This document shows positions 8,567 to 17,580 of a stretch of DNA of 64,000 nt, piece after piece. Made by a program: the position numbers and the translations under genes. Positions within the stretch are counted from its first letter, which is position 1, and each line of letters begins with the position of its first letter. The DNA lies in NCBI GenBank assembly GCA_963835555.1, contig CAWIGC010000014.1, positions 1 to 64,000 of the forward strand, written 5' to 3'. This DNA is from Sulfopaludibacter sp963835555 (GTDB lineage Bacteria > Acidobacteriota > Terriglobia > Bryobacterales > Bryobacteraceae). The notes under the pieces were generated by a model, which did not search any database, had not been told where the DNA came from, and saw only the letters and a list, made by a program, of their open reading frames with translations.

Positions 8567-9259
8567 ATGCGAGTTCTCGTGTTGGCGCTTTTGGCGGCAG
8601 CACAGGTGCAATTCGACGTGGTTAGCGTGAAACCGGGCGATCCGTCGAGTCCCGAATCCAGCGTCTACCCCGCGCCGCATGGCCTGCGGATGAAAAACGC
8701 CACGCTAAAGAGCATGGTCCGTATGGCCTATGAGCTGAACGAGTATCAGCTCGCCGGGGGGCCGAAGTGGTGGGATACGGCGCTGTTCAATATCGATGCC
8801 AAGTCCCCGGCCGGGGCGACGGTCCGGCAAATTCCCGAAATGCTGCAGGCGCTGCTGGCGGAGCGGTTCAAGATGGAGTGTCATCGTGAGTCAAGGACCC
8901 TTCCGGAGTATGCCCTGGTGGTGGCCAAGGGCGGCCCGAAATTGCAGGCGGCCAGCGACGCAGAGAAGAGGCTGACCCTCACAAGCTCGGGAGATCGCAT
9001 GATCAAGGGCACGGGCGCGCGCATCGCCGACCTGGTACACATGTTAATCGGCGTGGTAGGTGCGCCCGTGGTGGATCGTACCAGGATCGAAGGTCAGTAC
9101 AATTTCAGCCTGGAATTCGCGCCGCTATTAGGCGCGCCGGACGACCGGCTTCCCGATATCTTCGGCGCTGTGCAGCAACTGGGGCTGAAACTAGAGCCCG
9201 TCAAGGGGCCGGTAGAAGTACTGGTTATCGATAAAGTTGAGATGCCGGCGGCGAATTAG
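8567..9259 (+). CDS. TIGR03435 (DUF3738) family secreted protein
   Basis: 230 residues with a short signal peptide (MRVLVLALLAAAQ). The family pattern is clear: FDVVSVKPGD at the mature N-terminus, LRMKNATLKSMVRMAYEL, GPKWWDTALFNIDAK, LQALLAERFKMECHRE, LPEYALVVAKGGPKL, and the terminal LVIDKVEMP. This family is greatly expanded in Solibacter-type acidobacteria and its function is unknown. The start lies 2 bp after the cyclodeaminase stop. The convergent neighbour at 9341-10361 is a decayed relative. Confidence 0.92.
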   Translation: MRVLVLALLAAAQVQFDVVSVKPGDPSSPESSVYPAPHGLRMKNATLKSMVRMAYELNEYQLAGGPKWWDTALFNIDAKSPAGATVRQIPEMLQALLAERFKMECHRESRTLPEYALVVAKGGPKLQAASDAEKRLTLTSSGDRMIKGTGARIADLVHMLIGVVGAPVVDRTRIEGQYNFSLEFAPLLGAPDDRLPDIFGAVQQLGLKLEPVKGPVEVLVIDKVEMPAAN

Positions 9260-9340
9260 ACGTCTGAGTAGCATGTACTAATTGCGAATCTGGAGAGATC
9301 CGGGAACGTCAGGGGTGCGAGTACGTTCACAGTGGAGACA

Positions 9341-10361
9341 CTACCGGCCGGGGATATTCACCCGAAAGGCGGGCAGCTCCAGGGACTCGATTACCAGCAT
9401 GTTGACTGCGCGCCGTTCGGACGACAATTCCATGCCGAGTTGTGATTTCAGGGCGGCGGGAAGGTCTTCGCTCTTGTCGGGCTGCCGACCAGGTTGGTCA
9501 TGGGAAATCCCCCGGGATATTCTTGCGGCGGCGAGCCGGTGAGCTTGAGGACCAGGGCATCCATTTCCCGCGCTTCGTGGCGGACCTTCAGTTTGAAACT
9601 GCGCTCCAGCATCTCGCGCAGGAGTTCCCTTTCGACGGTCAGTCCATCGGGCAGCAGGACGCAGAAGTCGTAGCGGGTGGTCATCAGATGTTCGAAACCC
9701 TCCAGGTGGCGCTCACCGGTGGAGTAGGCCTGCGCGATAATCGTCCGGAGGAAGATATTGTCTCCCTCCAATCTGCCCCGGTCGATTCCAAAAACGCCCC
9801 CGGCTTCGGCTTCCGGGACGGCCGCAGCATCAGGGCGAAGACCGGGTCGGCCGTGATGTCTTCGAGCATGTGCAGGCGCGCGTACAGCCTGTATGACCGG
9901 AGCGGACGGCCGGCGATCAGGTCGGAAAGAACGGCGGCATCCACCTGCTCGGGATGCATTATAGCGCGCAGGATTCCGTCCTTATCGATCAGCATGGTTT
10001 GCGGCCGCGCGTCCACCATATAGACCTTGAAGGTGGCGCTCTGGCGGTCCAACCCGACCCAGCCGTGAATCGGCTGTTAGGCGAGGAAAGGCAGGACGGT
10101 GGACGCCGGTTCGTCGCTGATGGAGAGGAACTGAACGCCGGGGAATTCCGCAATTAGTTCATTCAGGTGAGGGATCTCCGCCACGCAATTTCCGCACCAC
10201 GTGGCCCAGAATTCCAGGACTGCCGGTTTGCCTTTCAGGGTGGTCATGCCGGCGGGGATGGTCCGCTCCAGAGTGACCGCGGGAGCGGGTTCGCCAATTT
10301 TCAGAGATTGTCCGGAACATATGGCGGCGAGTAAGGCGGACAACGCGACGAGAGGCCGCAC
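9341..10361 (-). pseudogene. Broken TlpA/thioredoxin-DUF3738 fusion gene
   Basis: Reading down from a GTG at 10361, with GGAGG 6 nt upstream and a signal-like VRPLVALSALLAAICSGQ, the product is a thioredoxin-fold protein (KIGEPAPAVTLE, FWATWCGNCVAEIPHLNEL). An in-frame TAA at 10077-10079 falls between STVLPFLA and PIHGWVGLD, where relatives have a sense codon. The frame then continues through MLIDKDGILRAI into DUF3738 (ALMLRPSRKPKPGAFLEST). It shifts near 9768 (STGADW to EGDNIFLRTIIAQAY, one base missing from a G-rich run) and again near 9475. It ends with LVIESLELPAFRV and a TAG at 9341. In this family the thioredoxin part often precedes DUF3738. Three lesions make decay plausible, though sequencing error cannot be excluded. 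Confidence 0.75.
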
Positions 10362-10628
10362 TAAACACCTCCGGGAATAAGAATAACAGAACGGTTTATC
10401 AGTTATATTCAGCTTGGATAGTAACTGAGGAACCGGCAAGGCGACCGCGGTGAAAGCCGATGACGAACGCATGTTGCTGCGGGTACTCCGCAAAGGAGTT
10501 CCCGTTCGCCGGTCAGGCTATGGGGCAGGCCGTTTAGTTTTAGTACCGTCCAGGACACCATTGTGTCGCAAACGGAACCAACGAAATGGGCGCCTGATGC
10601 GTCATACATGTAGTAGCAGATCCGCAAT

Positions 10629-10664
10629 CCGGCCGAAAAGCTCGCCCCACGACTTTTCGGCCGG
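10629..10664. repeat. 12-bp inverted repeat
   Basis: CCGGCCGAAAAG at 10629-10640 pairs perfectly with CTTTTCGGCCGG at 10653-10664 around a 12-base loop. It lies 9 bases upstream of the terminator hairpin, so the two could form consecutive stem-loops in one transcript. Confidence 0.6.
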
Positions 10665-10673
10665 AAGATATTT

Positions 10674-10710
10674 GGCGCGGCGACGCATCCGAACGCCGCG
10701 CCGCTTTTTT
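10674..10710 (+). terminator. Rho-independent terminator, plus strand
   Basis: GGCGCGGCG (10674-10682) pairs with CGCCGCGCC (10694-10702) around an 11-base loop. GC and six T residues (10705-10710) follow. This is the clearest intrinsic terminator in the window, yet no plus-strand gene ends near it. Confidence 0.75.
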
Positions 10711-10847
10711 ATGGTCCGTGTCCGTGCGGCTTCGCTCGCATTCCGATCAGAGCGAGACCACGATTTCGAACCAGCGTCTCAGGTTGCCATTGAGGAATCG
10801 GGGTCGCGTGGTGCTTGTGGGTGGCGCCCCCGGCCCGGACGCGAATA

Positions 10848-12566
10848 CTACCCGTGGACCAGTTCCTCAAGCTGGCTCACCATCGTGCGCACCGATGCGG
10901 ATTGGGCGCTGAGTTCCTGACTGGCGGACGCGCTTTCTTCAGCGCTGGCGGCGGTCTCCTGCGTGGTCTGTTGAATCCGCGATACGGCTTGCGAGATCAG
11001 GTTGATGCCGCGGACCTGCTCTGCGGTGGCTCCGTCCAGTTCTCCGGTCAGTTGCACCACGTGCTGCGCGAGTTGGGAATTCGTGGCCATGGCTTTTGCG
11101 CATTCATCCACGGTTCCCTGTCCTTCCGCGGTCTTGTCGATCGATTCCTGAATCAGCGTGGAGGTGTCTTTCGCCGCCTCGGCGCAGCGGCGCGCGAGGT
11201 TGCGGACCTCCTCAGCGACCACGGCGAACCCCAGACCCGCTTCACCGGCCCTGGCCGCCTCGACGGCGGCGTTCAACGCCAGAATATTCGTCTGAAACGC
11301 AATTTCATCGATCGTGCCGACGATCTTCGACACTTTCTCGCCCGAGTGCCTGAAGTTTGTCATCCACCTGACCAGGGCATCCATGCATCCGGTCATCACC
11401 TGGAAGCTTGTGCCCGTCTCTTTCATGGTGCCTGCCAGGGCCGCTGTTCTTTCTTTGTTCTGGCGCGTTACCGCGGTAACTTCTTCGGCCGCGGATGAAG
11501 TCTCTTCAATCGAAGCTGCCTGCTCCGACGCCCCTTGCGCCACCGATTGAGAAGTCTGGGCAATCTGGGAGGCAGCCGCTACAAATTGGTCGGCCGAGCC
11601 TGTCAGTTCGGATACCACGCCATTGATCAACCGCGACACTCTCCCGGCAATCGCCATTACGGCGATCAGGGTACCGCCGAGCGTGATGAGCCCAAACAAT
11701 GCCAGGTAGAATTGAACCTCTCGTACTCCGGCGAGCAGTTCCTTTGTTGGGGCCACGGCGACAACGGTCCACGCTTTCTTCTGGACGCGCTGGAAATACG
11801 CCGTATTGGCCCTTCCCCCAAAGTCGTACTCCAACCTTCCAGCAGCCCGGCTCAGCATTTCACCGCCGAAATCCGTTTTGGCGATATTCAGGTTCATGAT
11901 TTTGGCTGGGTCGGGGTGTGCCAGGACCATTCCAGAGCTGTCGAAAAGGTACAGATACCCGGTCTTGCCGGGGTGGTGGTCCTTGACGAAACTGTCCGAG
12001 AAATCAGACAGTTCGATGGGTGTTCCCAGGATGCCCAGCAGCCGGCTGCCGGTCCGGACCGGCGCGGTGACCAGGGCTACGGGCCTCCCCGTGGCCGGCG
12101 ACTTCATGACCTCGCCCACCCAGAGTTCCCCCTGCCGGGCGTGCTCCACGTTCGCTCGAAAGCCCTCGATCCCCATCAGATCGATGCCGACGGACTTGCC
12201 GCCGATGGAATCCACAAAGAGCTTGCCATTTTCGTCAGCCAGAAATACGTTTTCGTAAAACGGCGACCGGCGGTGAATCTCCTTCAACACCTGTTCCGCG
12301 CCGTCGGGTTTGTGGTCCGCGCACGCGGCTACCAACGGCTCGAGTTCGCTCAGGTTTACCGCATCGCGCTCCCGGCTGTTAATCCATAGGTCCAATGCCT
12401 GAGCCGTGCTGGTCGCACTACGGTTGAGCCCTTCATCCGCCTGCGCGGTGAGCGTGCGGGAACAGACCCAATCGACCGTTCCGGTCAACCCGAGAGTGGA
12501 TGCCACGACCACCGTGGAGGTCCATAAGGCAAATCTTGCGCGAAGCGAGAATCGATAATTGGCCAT
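10848..12566 (-). CDS. Methyl-accepting chemotaxis protein with periplasmic dCACHE-like sensor
   Basis: 572 residues. TM1 lies at about 10-33. The periplasmic sensor carries dCACHE features (SPFYENVFLADENGKLFVDS, HHPGKTGYLYLFDSSGMVLAHPD). TM2 lies near 285-310, and the cytoplasmic signalling region runs to the C-terminus. The conserved hairpin tip (EIAFQTNILALNAAVEAARAG) is near residue 425 and binds CheA/CheW. The HAMP region is short and weak. No che genes are nearby, so this is an orphan receptor. The ligand is unknown; dCACHE domains often bind amino acids or other small molecules. A sigma-28-like -10 lies upstream. Confidence 0.93.
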   Translation of the reverse strand: MANYRFSLRARFALWTSTVVVASTLGLTGTVDWVCSRTLTAQADEGLNRSATSTAQALDLWINSRERDAVNLSELEPLVAACADHKPDGAEQVLKEIHRRSPFYENVFLADENGKLFVDSIGGKSVGIDLMGIEGFRANVEHARQGELWVGEVMKSPATGRPVALVTAPVRTGSRLLGILGTPIELSDFSDSFVKDHHPGKTGYLYLFDSSGMVLAHPDPAKIMNLNIAKTDFGGEMLSRAAGRLEYDFGGRANTAYFQRVQKKAWTVVAVAPTKELLAGVREVQFYLALFGLITLGGTLIAVMAIAGRVSRLINGVVSELTGSADQFVAAASQIAQTSQSVAQGASEQAASIEETSSAAEEVTAVTRQNKERTAALAGTMKETGTSFQVMTGCMDALVRWMTNFRHSGEKVSKIVGTIDEIAFQTNILALNAAVEAARAGEAGLGFAVVAEEVRNLARRCAEAAKDTSTLIQESIDKTAEGQGTVDECAKAMATNSQLAQHVVQLTGELDGATAEQVRGINLISQAVSRIQQTTQETAASAEESASASQELSAQSASVRTMVSQLEELVHG

Positions 12567-12596
12567 TCGTCCGGTGCCTTGCTGCCGTCGAGTTAC

Positions 12597-12604
12597 ATAT
12601 CGGC
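12597..12604 (-). promoter_or_regulatory. Possible sigma-28-type -10 (GCCGATAT) for the chemoreceptor
   Basis: Read on the minus strand, GCCGATAT differs from the flagellar/chemotaxis -10 consensus GCCGATAA by one base and lies about 30 nt upstream of the ATG at 12566. The matching -35 (TAAA, 15 nt upstream) is poor (GAAG). Weak candidate. Confidence 0.25.
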
Positions 12605-12670
12605 CGCTTCGGGAAAAGACTTCACAGTTCCCCTGGCAGTCGTTTGGATAGAGAATTGAAGTAACACCAT

Positions 12671-14822
12671 ATGAGAATCGACCGGCGTAAGTTTCTGGGA
12701 GCGGCCGGCGCCGGCGGCGCGCTCCTGCAGGTACAGCCCTCCGGCGCGCAGGCGCGGCAGGCCCCCCAACAGATTCATCCCGGAGTGTGGAGATTCCGTT
12801 TCGGCGCTCCCGAAGCCATTACCCCGGTGGCCACGCGTCACTATCCGCCGGCCGTTGCTCCCCTGGCGAGCCTGCCGGCGCCGGCAACCTGCCCTGTGGC
12901 CGTCGCCGCCGCTGGATCCAAGCGCGGCTACCTCGTCCGCATTCCGCTTGCTGCCAATGAGATCGTCTACGGTCTGGGACTCCAGCTTCAGTCCCTCATC
13001 CAACGCGGCCTGAAAAAGAGACTACGAGTGAACGCCGACCCGAAAATGGATACCGGCGATTCGCACGCGCCCGTTCCCTTTTACGTCACCACCGGGGGTT
13101 ACGGCGTGCTCGTGGATACCGCCCGTTATGCCACCTTTTATTGCGGGAACAAGGACCGGAAAGGCTCGCCGGCGCCGGCCGCGGAACCGGCTCCGGCAGG
13201 CATTGGTCCGGACGCGTTGCCGGCTGCCTACCGGCGATTTCGGTTCGACCGGGCCACCGAAGCGATGGTCGAGATCCCCGAAGCCTCGGGCATCGATGTC
13301 TACGTATTCGGCGGCCCCACCATGCGTCAGGCCGTGCAGCGCTATAACCTCTTCTCCGGCGGCGGCCCGCTGCCGCCGCGCTGGGGCCTGGGCATGTGGT
13401 ACCGCGTCAAGAGCGATTACAGCCAGGAGGAGGTGCTACGAATCGCCTCCGAATTCCGCGACCGCCGTATTCCCTGCGATGTCATCGGCCTCGAGCCGGG
13501 GTGGCAAACCCACGCCTATTCCTGTACCTACGTCTGGAGTAAGAAGTTTCCCGAGCCAGCCCGCCTGGTACAGGATCTCGCCGCCCAGTCGTACCGTCTC
13601 AACCTGTGGGAGCACGCCTTCACCCATCCGGATTCGCCCATCCACCAGGCGCTGGCGCCGCATTCGGGCGATTACGAAGTCTGGGACGGGCTGGTGCCCG
13701 ACTTCCTCGATCCCGAAGCGCGCCGGATTTTTGCCGGGTATCACGAGAAGGAGCACGTGGCCCTTGGCGTCTCCGGCTATAAGCTCGATGAGTGCGACAA
13801 CTCGGACTTTACCGGCAACTGGTCCTGGCCGGAGGTGGCGAAGTTTCCCTCCGGCGCCGATGGCGAACAGATGCACAGCCTCTTCGGCCAGCGCTACCAG
13901 GACACGGTGCAGAGTATCTTCGAGAAACGCCGGGAGAGGACCTATGGCCTGGTGCGCTCTTCGGGCGCCCTGGCGGCGCCCTACCCATATGTTCTGTACA
14001 GCGACCTGTACGACCATAAGGAGTTCATCCGCGGGGTGGCCAACATGGGCTTTTCCGGGCTGCTCTGGACTCCCGAGCTGCGCAGTGCCAGCAGCCCGGA
14101 GGATTTGATTCGCCGGCTCCAGTCGGTGGTCTTGTCGCCAATGGCCATCGTCAACGGCTGGTACATCAAGAATCCGCCCTGGAAGCAGGTGGAACGCGAT
14201 GCCAATAACGCCGACCGCCTGGCGCCCGATTGGGAACGGGTGGAAGACCAATGCCGCACCATCATGGAACTTCGCATGCGCCTGGTTCCGTACCTGCACG
14301 CCGCCTTCGTCAGGTACCGGCGCGAGGGGGTGCCGCCCTTCCGCGCATTGGTAATGGACTATCCCGGCGATCCCGCTACATGGGCCATCGACGATCAGTA
14401 CCTGGTAGGCGACTCCCTGCTGGTGGCGCCGGTGGTGGCCGGGCAATCCACCCGCGGCAGTCTATCTTCCCGAAGGCGACTGGTTCGACTTCTGGACCGG
14501 AGAGCGGTCTGCCGGCAAGCGGCGCATCCAGATCGAACCGCCCCTGGAGCAGATCCCCCTCTACGTCAAGGCAGGCGCCATACTTCCGCTCGCGGAGACC
14601 ACGCTCCATACTGCCGGCGCTGCCAGTCTCCGGTTGCATATGCAGGTGTACGGCAACTCCGCGGAGCCGACGGTCCTTTATGAGGATGACGGGAGTTGGA
14701 ACCCGTCGCTGGCGGAGGTAACTCTGACTTGGGAACCATCCAAACAGTCGGGCTCGCTCCGCCGCTCCGGCAACGGCAGCGGGCCGCGCTATGAGGCCGC
14801 CGGATGGAAACTGTTGGAGTGA
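12671..14822 (+). CDS. Glycoside hydrolase family 31 protein (alpha-xylosidase/alpha-glucosidase type), frameshifted
   Basis: About 717 residues with a Tat-type signal (RRKFLGAAGAGG). The GH31 N-terminal beta-sandwich is followed by the TIM barrel: DVIGLEPGWQ, the nucleophile segment VSGYKLDECDNSDF, and MGFSGLLWTPELR. The frame breaks near 14456 after LLVAPVVAGQSTR, where one extra G would need to be removed. The other frame then continues with VYLPEGDWFDFWTGER, IPLYVKAGAILPL and VLYEDDGSW to the TGA at 14820-14822, which is the normal C-terminal beta domain. Probably an exported enzyme acting on alpha-linked glucosides or xylosides. The break looks like a sequencing error. Confidence 0.88.
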
Positions 14823-14861
14823 AACTGCGACGTATCGGCCGACCGGCCGTGGTTACCGCGC

Positions 14862-15041
14862 TCAAGTGAACCGGCCGGACCCGGATGGCTTGCACCCGCC
14901 GGCGGCGAAAGTCGAGAGCAGCCGCTCGACTTCGGCAGACTGGCACTCCGGGCACTTCAAATCCCGGTCGGAGTCCTGCATCCGGCGCAGCAGTTCAAAG
15001 CTCTTGCCGCAACCTTGGCAGCGATATTCATACATCGGCAT
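14862..15041 (-). CDS. FmdB-family putative regulatory zinc-ribbon protein
   Basis: 59 residues. MPMYEYRCQGCGKSFELL followed by LKCPECQSAEVERLLS is the FmdB/CxxC_CXXC_SSSS signature, with two CxxC pairs binding one zinc. I chose the ATG at 15041, which gives the standard N-terminus; the open frame extends upstream without family similarity. The function of this family is unsettled. It was first linked to regulation of formamidase/amidase genes. It is divergent from the sigma-54 activator. Confidence 0.9.
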   Translation of the reverse strand: MPMYEYRCQGCGKSFELLRRMQDSDRDLKCPECQSAEVERLLSTFAAGGCKPSGSGRFT

Positions 15042-15078
15042 AGTGGTTCTACTCTCAGGATGCAACATCCGCCACCGG

Positions 15079-15102
15079 GGTGACAACCCTTTCTGTGTCA
15101 CC
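15079..15102. promoter_or_regulatory. Palindrome upstream of the sigma-54 activator, possible operator
   Basis: GGTGACA (15079-15085) is an inverted copy of TGTCACC (15096-15102), with a 10-base spacer. It lies in the 92-bp divergent region between fmdB and the activator gene, 32 bases before the activator ATG. It could be a dimeric regulator site or an RNA hairpin. Confidence 0.4.
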
Positions 15103-15133
15103 AGACCGCGAAGAATTGCATCTCTAGGATTGC

Positions 15134-16696
15134 ATGGACCTTTCCGCCCCAGTCCCGATGCCGGCCACACCGGCGGAGTTGCGGAGCGACAATGAGCGTC
15201 TGAAACTCCTGCTGGATCTCAACAACGCCATTGTGTCGAATCTGGAGCTTCGCGATCTGCTAAGAGCGATATCGGCTAGCGTTCGGCATATGATGAAGTG
15301 CGACTCGGTAGGCGTGGCGTTGCCGGACCCGAACGACCAGCGGCTGCGCATTCATGCGGTGGATTTTCCGGAGGGACGAGGCCTGATTCGCGAGGAAGGC
15401 AAGGTTCCGGCCGCCGAAGGGCCGACCAACCGCGTCTTCCGCATGGGAGAGCCCATCGCGCTGGACGCCCGGGCACTGGCGGCTCTGGACGCGAGCAACC
15501 TGGCAGTGGCCGAAGGCTTTCACGCCCTGTGCGATGTTCCCCTGGTGAGCCGCAACCGCACTCTGGGTGTTTTGTGCCTCGGCAGGCTTCACGACCATCC
15601 ATTTACGGGGGACGAAGTGGAATTCGTCCGGCAGGTGGCAGCACAAGTGGCCATCGCCGTGGAAAACGCCCTGGCCTACAAACAGATCGCCGAACTCAAG
15701 GACAAGCTGGCGCAGGAGAAACTGTACCTGGAAGACGAAATTCGCAGCCAGATGAATTTCGATTCCATTATCGGCCGCAGTGAGCCGCTGCAGAAGGTGT
15801 TGCAGCAGGTTGAGACCGTGGCTCCCACCGATTCGACCGTGCTCATTTACGGGGAAACCGGAGTGGGTAAAGAGCTGGTGGCCCGCGCCATCCACAACCT
15901 CAGCTCGCGCAGCAAAAACGCGTTTGTGAAGCTGAACTGCGCCGCCATCCCGACCGGGCTTCTGGAGAGCGAGATGTTCGGACACGAACGGGGAGCGTTC
16001 ACCGGAGCCATCGCGCAGCGGATCGGCCGCTTCGAACTGGCCAGCCATGGGACGGTCTTCCTGGACGAAGTCGGAGAGATCCCGCTGGACCTCCAGCCGA
16101 AACTGCTGCGCGTGCTGCAGGAACGGGAATTCGAGCGGCTTGGCAGTTCCCGCACGCTGCGCACCGACGCCCGCCTGATCGCCTCCACCAACCGGGATCT
16201 GGCTGCCATGGTGAAAGAGCAGACGTTCCGCATGGACCTCTATTACCGCCTGGAGGTCTTTCCCATTTATGTGCCGCCGCTGCGCGAACGGCAGGAAGAC
16301 ATTCCCCTTCTGGTCCGTCATTTCGTGCAGCAGTTTGCCCGGCGCATGAACAAAACCATCGATACCATTCCCTCGGAAAGCATGCACGCGCTGCAGCATT
16401 ACCGCTGGCCGGGGAACATCCGGGAATTGCAGAACCTGATCGAGCGCGCGGTCATTCTATCCGCCGGGCCCGTTCTGCATGTGCCCCTGGCCGGTCTGCA
16501 CGCCCAGCCCGGTTCCACCGCGCCGGGCAAGCAGGAGACGCTCGAAGAGGTGGAACGGCGCAAGATTCTGGAAGTGCTCAAAGCCACCGGCTGGGTGGTC
16601 AGCGGACCGCGCGGCGCCGCCGTCGCGCTTGGACTGAAACGCAGCACGCTGCAATTCCGTATGGAAAAGCTCGGCATCCGCAAGTCCTTACCGTGA
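15134..16696 (+). CDS. Sigma-54-dependent transcriptional activator with N-terminal GAF domain
   Basis: 520 residues. The GAF sensor domain is at about 30-180. The AAA+ domain is at about 205-435 with Walker A GETGVGKE near 241, the sigma-54 contact loop GAFTGA near 288, Walker B VFLDEVGEI near 309, and the R-finger region. The C-terminal Fis-type HTH (VALGLKRSTLQFRMEKLGI) is complete. All residues needed to remodel sigma-54 polymerase are present. It converges with, and overlaps by 9 bp, a three-gene operon whose upstream region carries a good -24/-12 promoter, so that operon is its likely target. Confidence 0.95.
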   Translation: MDLSAPVPMPATPAELRSDNERLKLLLDLNNAIVSNLELRDLLRAISASVRHMMKCDSVGVALPDPNDQRLRIHAVDFPEGRGLIREEGKVPAAEGPTNRVFRMGEPIALDARALAALDASNLAVAEGFHALCDVPLVSRNRTLGVLCLGRLHDHPFTGDEVEFVRQVAAQVAIAVENALAYKQIAELKDKLAQEKLYLEDEIRSQMNFDSIIGRSEPLQKVLQQVETVAPTDSTVLIYGETGVGKELVARAIHNLSSRSKNAFVKLNCAAIPTGLLESEMFGHERGAFTGAIAQRIGRFELASHGTVFLDEVGEIPLDLQPKLLRVLQEREFERLGSSRTLRTDARLIASTNRDLAAMVKEQTFRMDLYYRLEVFPIYVPPLRERQEDIPLLVRHFVQQFARRMNKTIDTIPSESMHALQHYRWPGNIRELQNLIERAVILSAGPVLHVPLAGLHAQPGSTAPGKQETLEEVERRKILEVLKATGWVVSGPRGAAVALGLKRSTLQFRMEKLGIRKSLP

Positions 16697-17560
16697 CGCT
16701 TTCAGAAGCCTGGCAACTTCGGAACGGGGCGGATCGTCGGGGGTAATGCGCGATCCGGCGTACTGGGTGAGCAGCATCTTCGCCTCTTCCAGGTTGCGCC
16801 CGCTTTGAATATAGGCCTCTGCGCGCGCAAACAGCAGCTTGGGCGAATCCGGTTCCCTTTGAGCCGCCGTGCGAAACAACGCATCGCTTTCCTGGTAGCG
16901 GCCGTGCGCCGCCAGGAATCCGGCCAGGTCTATCGTGCGGCCAATCTCGCGCGGCGCCAGTTCCAGGGCCTTGCGGAGTTCCGCTTCCACTACGTCGAAT
17001 TTCTTCCGCTTCCCGGCAAGGCGGGCGCGCGTGTAATGGTATTCGGCTGCGTTGAGCCGGCCGATCCGGACGGAGACCTCTTCGGCCTTGTCTACCCCAC
17101 CGCCCACGATTCCCGGAGCCTGCAGGTAGTATTCGAACAGATCTCCCAGGGCTTCCAGATTGGATGGATCCAAAGCGGCGGCCTTCTCGAAAGCCGCGCG
17201 CGTCTTGTTGGCATACGGCAGAGCCGTCAGAAAACTGGCCTGCTCCGCGCGCCTGCCATAGGCTTTGCCCAGCCAATCGTAATATTGGGAGTTCTGAGGA
17301 TCTTCGGCGACAGCCTTCTCCAGATAACTTATGGAATTCCGGTACTGTCCGTCCATGTAATAGGCTTTGCCGGTCAGGGCGTACACGGCTCCGTTCTTCG
17401 GCGAAACCGGCAGCAGCGTACTCAGGGCCGCCTTGTAATCGGTGTGCTGGTACGCCTCTTCGGCCCGCTCCAGATCCGAACCCGCCGCGTGCGCCACGGC
17501 GCCCAGGGACAGCACCGCGCAAAGAGCCGCCATTCCGATTGTCAATCCATTACGTTCCAT
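16688..17560 (-). CDS. Secreted TPR-repeat protein
   Basis: 290 residues with a signal peptide (MAALCAVLSLGAVAHAA) and several TPR units, such as LERAEEAYQHTDYKAALSTL, QYRNSISYLEKAVAEDPQN and KALELAPREIG. TPR proteins in the periplasm act as scaffolds, and no enzymatic motif is seen. GGGAGGGG lies close upstream of the ATG at 17560. It is the last gene of the minus-strand run 19121-16688 (20 bp from DUF3047), and its end overlaps the end of the sigma-54 activator gene on the other strand. Confidence 0.85.
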   Translation of the reverse strand: MERNGLTIGMAALCAVLSLGAVAHAAGSDLERAEEAYQHTDYKAALSTLLPVSPKNGAVYALTGKAYYMDGQYRNSISYLEKAVAEDPQNSQYYDWLGKAYGRRAEQASFLTALPYANKTRAAFEKAAALDPSNLEALGDLFEYYLQAPGIVGGGVDKAEEVSVRIGRLNAAEYHYTRARLAGKRKKFDVVEAELRKALELAPREIGRTIDLAGFLAAHGRYQESDALFRTAAQREPDSPKLLFARAEAYIQSGRNLEEAKMLLTQYAGSRITPDDPPRSEVARLLKASR

Positions 17561-17580
17561 ACCCCTCCCATCCAGCGGCC

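Larger units (their letters stand above)
10362..10847. other. Non-coding stretch with two strong hairpins, candidate small RNA region
   Basis: No open frame here resembles a protein. The stretch separates the broken TlpA-DUF3738 gene from the chemoreceptor; both are on the minus strand. It holds a 12-bp perfect inverted repeat (10629-10664) and an intrinsic terminator oriented for the plus strand (10674-10710). No plus-strand gene lies within 1.3 kb upstream, so the terminator may end an unannotated RNA. Confidence 0.4.

Noticed and set aside
10700..10847. Minus-strand frame ending in RRWFEIVVSL downstream of the chemoreceptor stop
   Set aside because: It would need a frame change at the very end of the receptor. 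The receptor already ends at a normal length, and the extension matches no known receptor tail.
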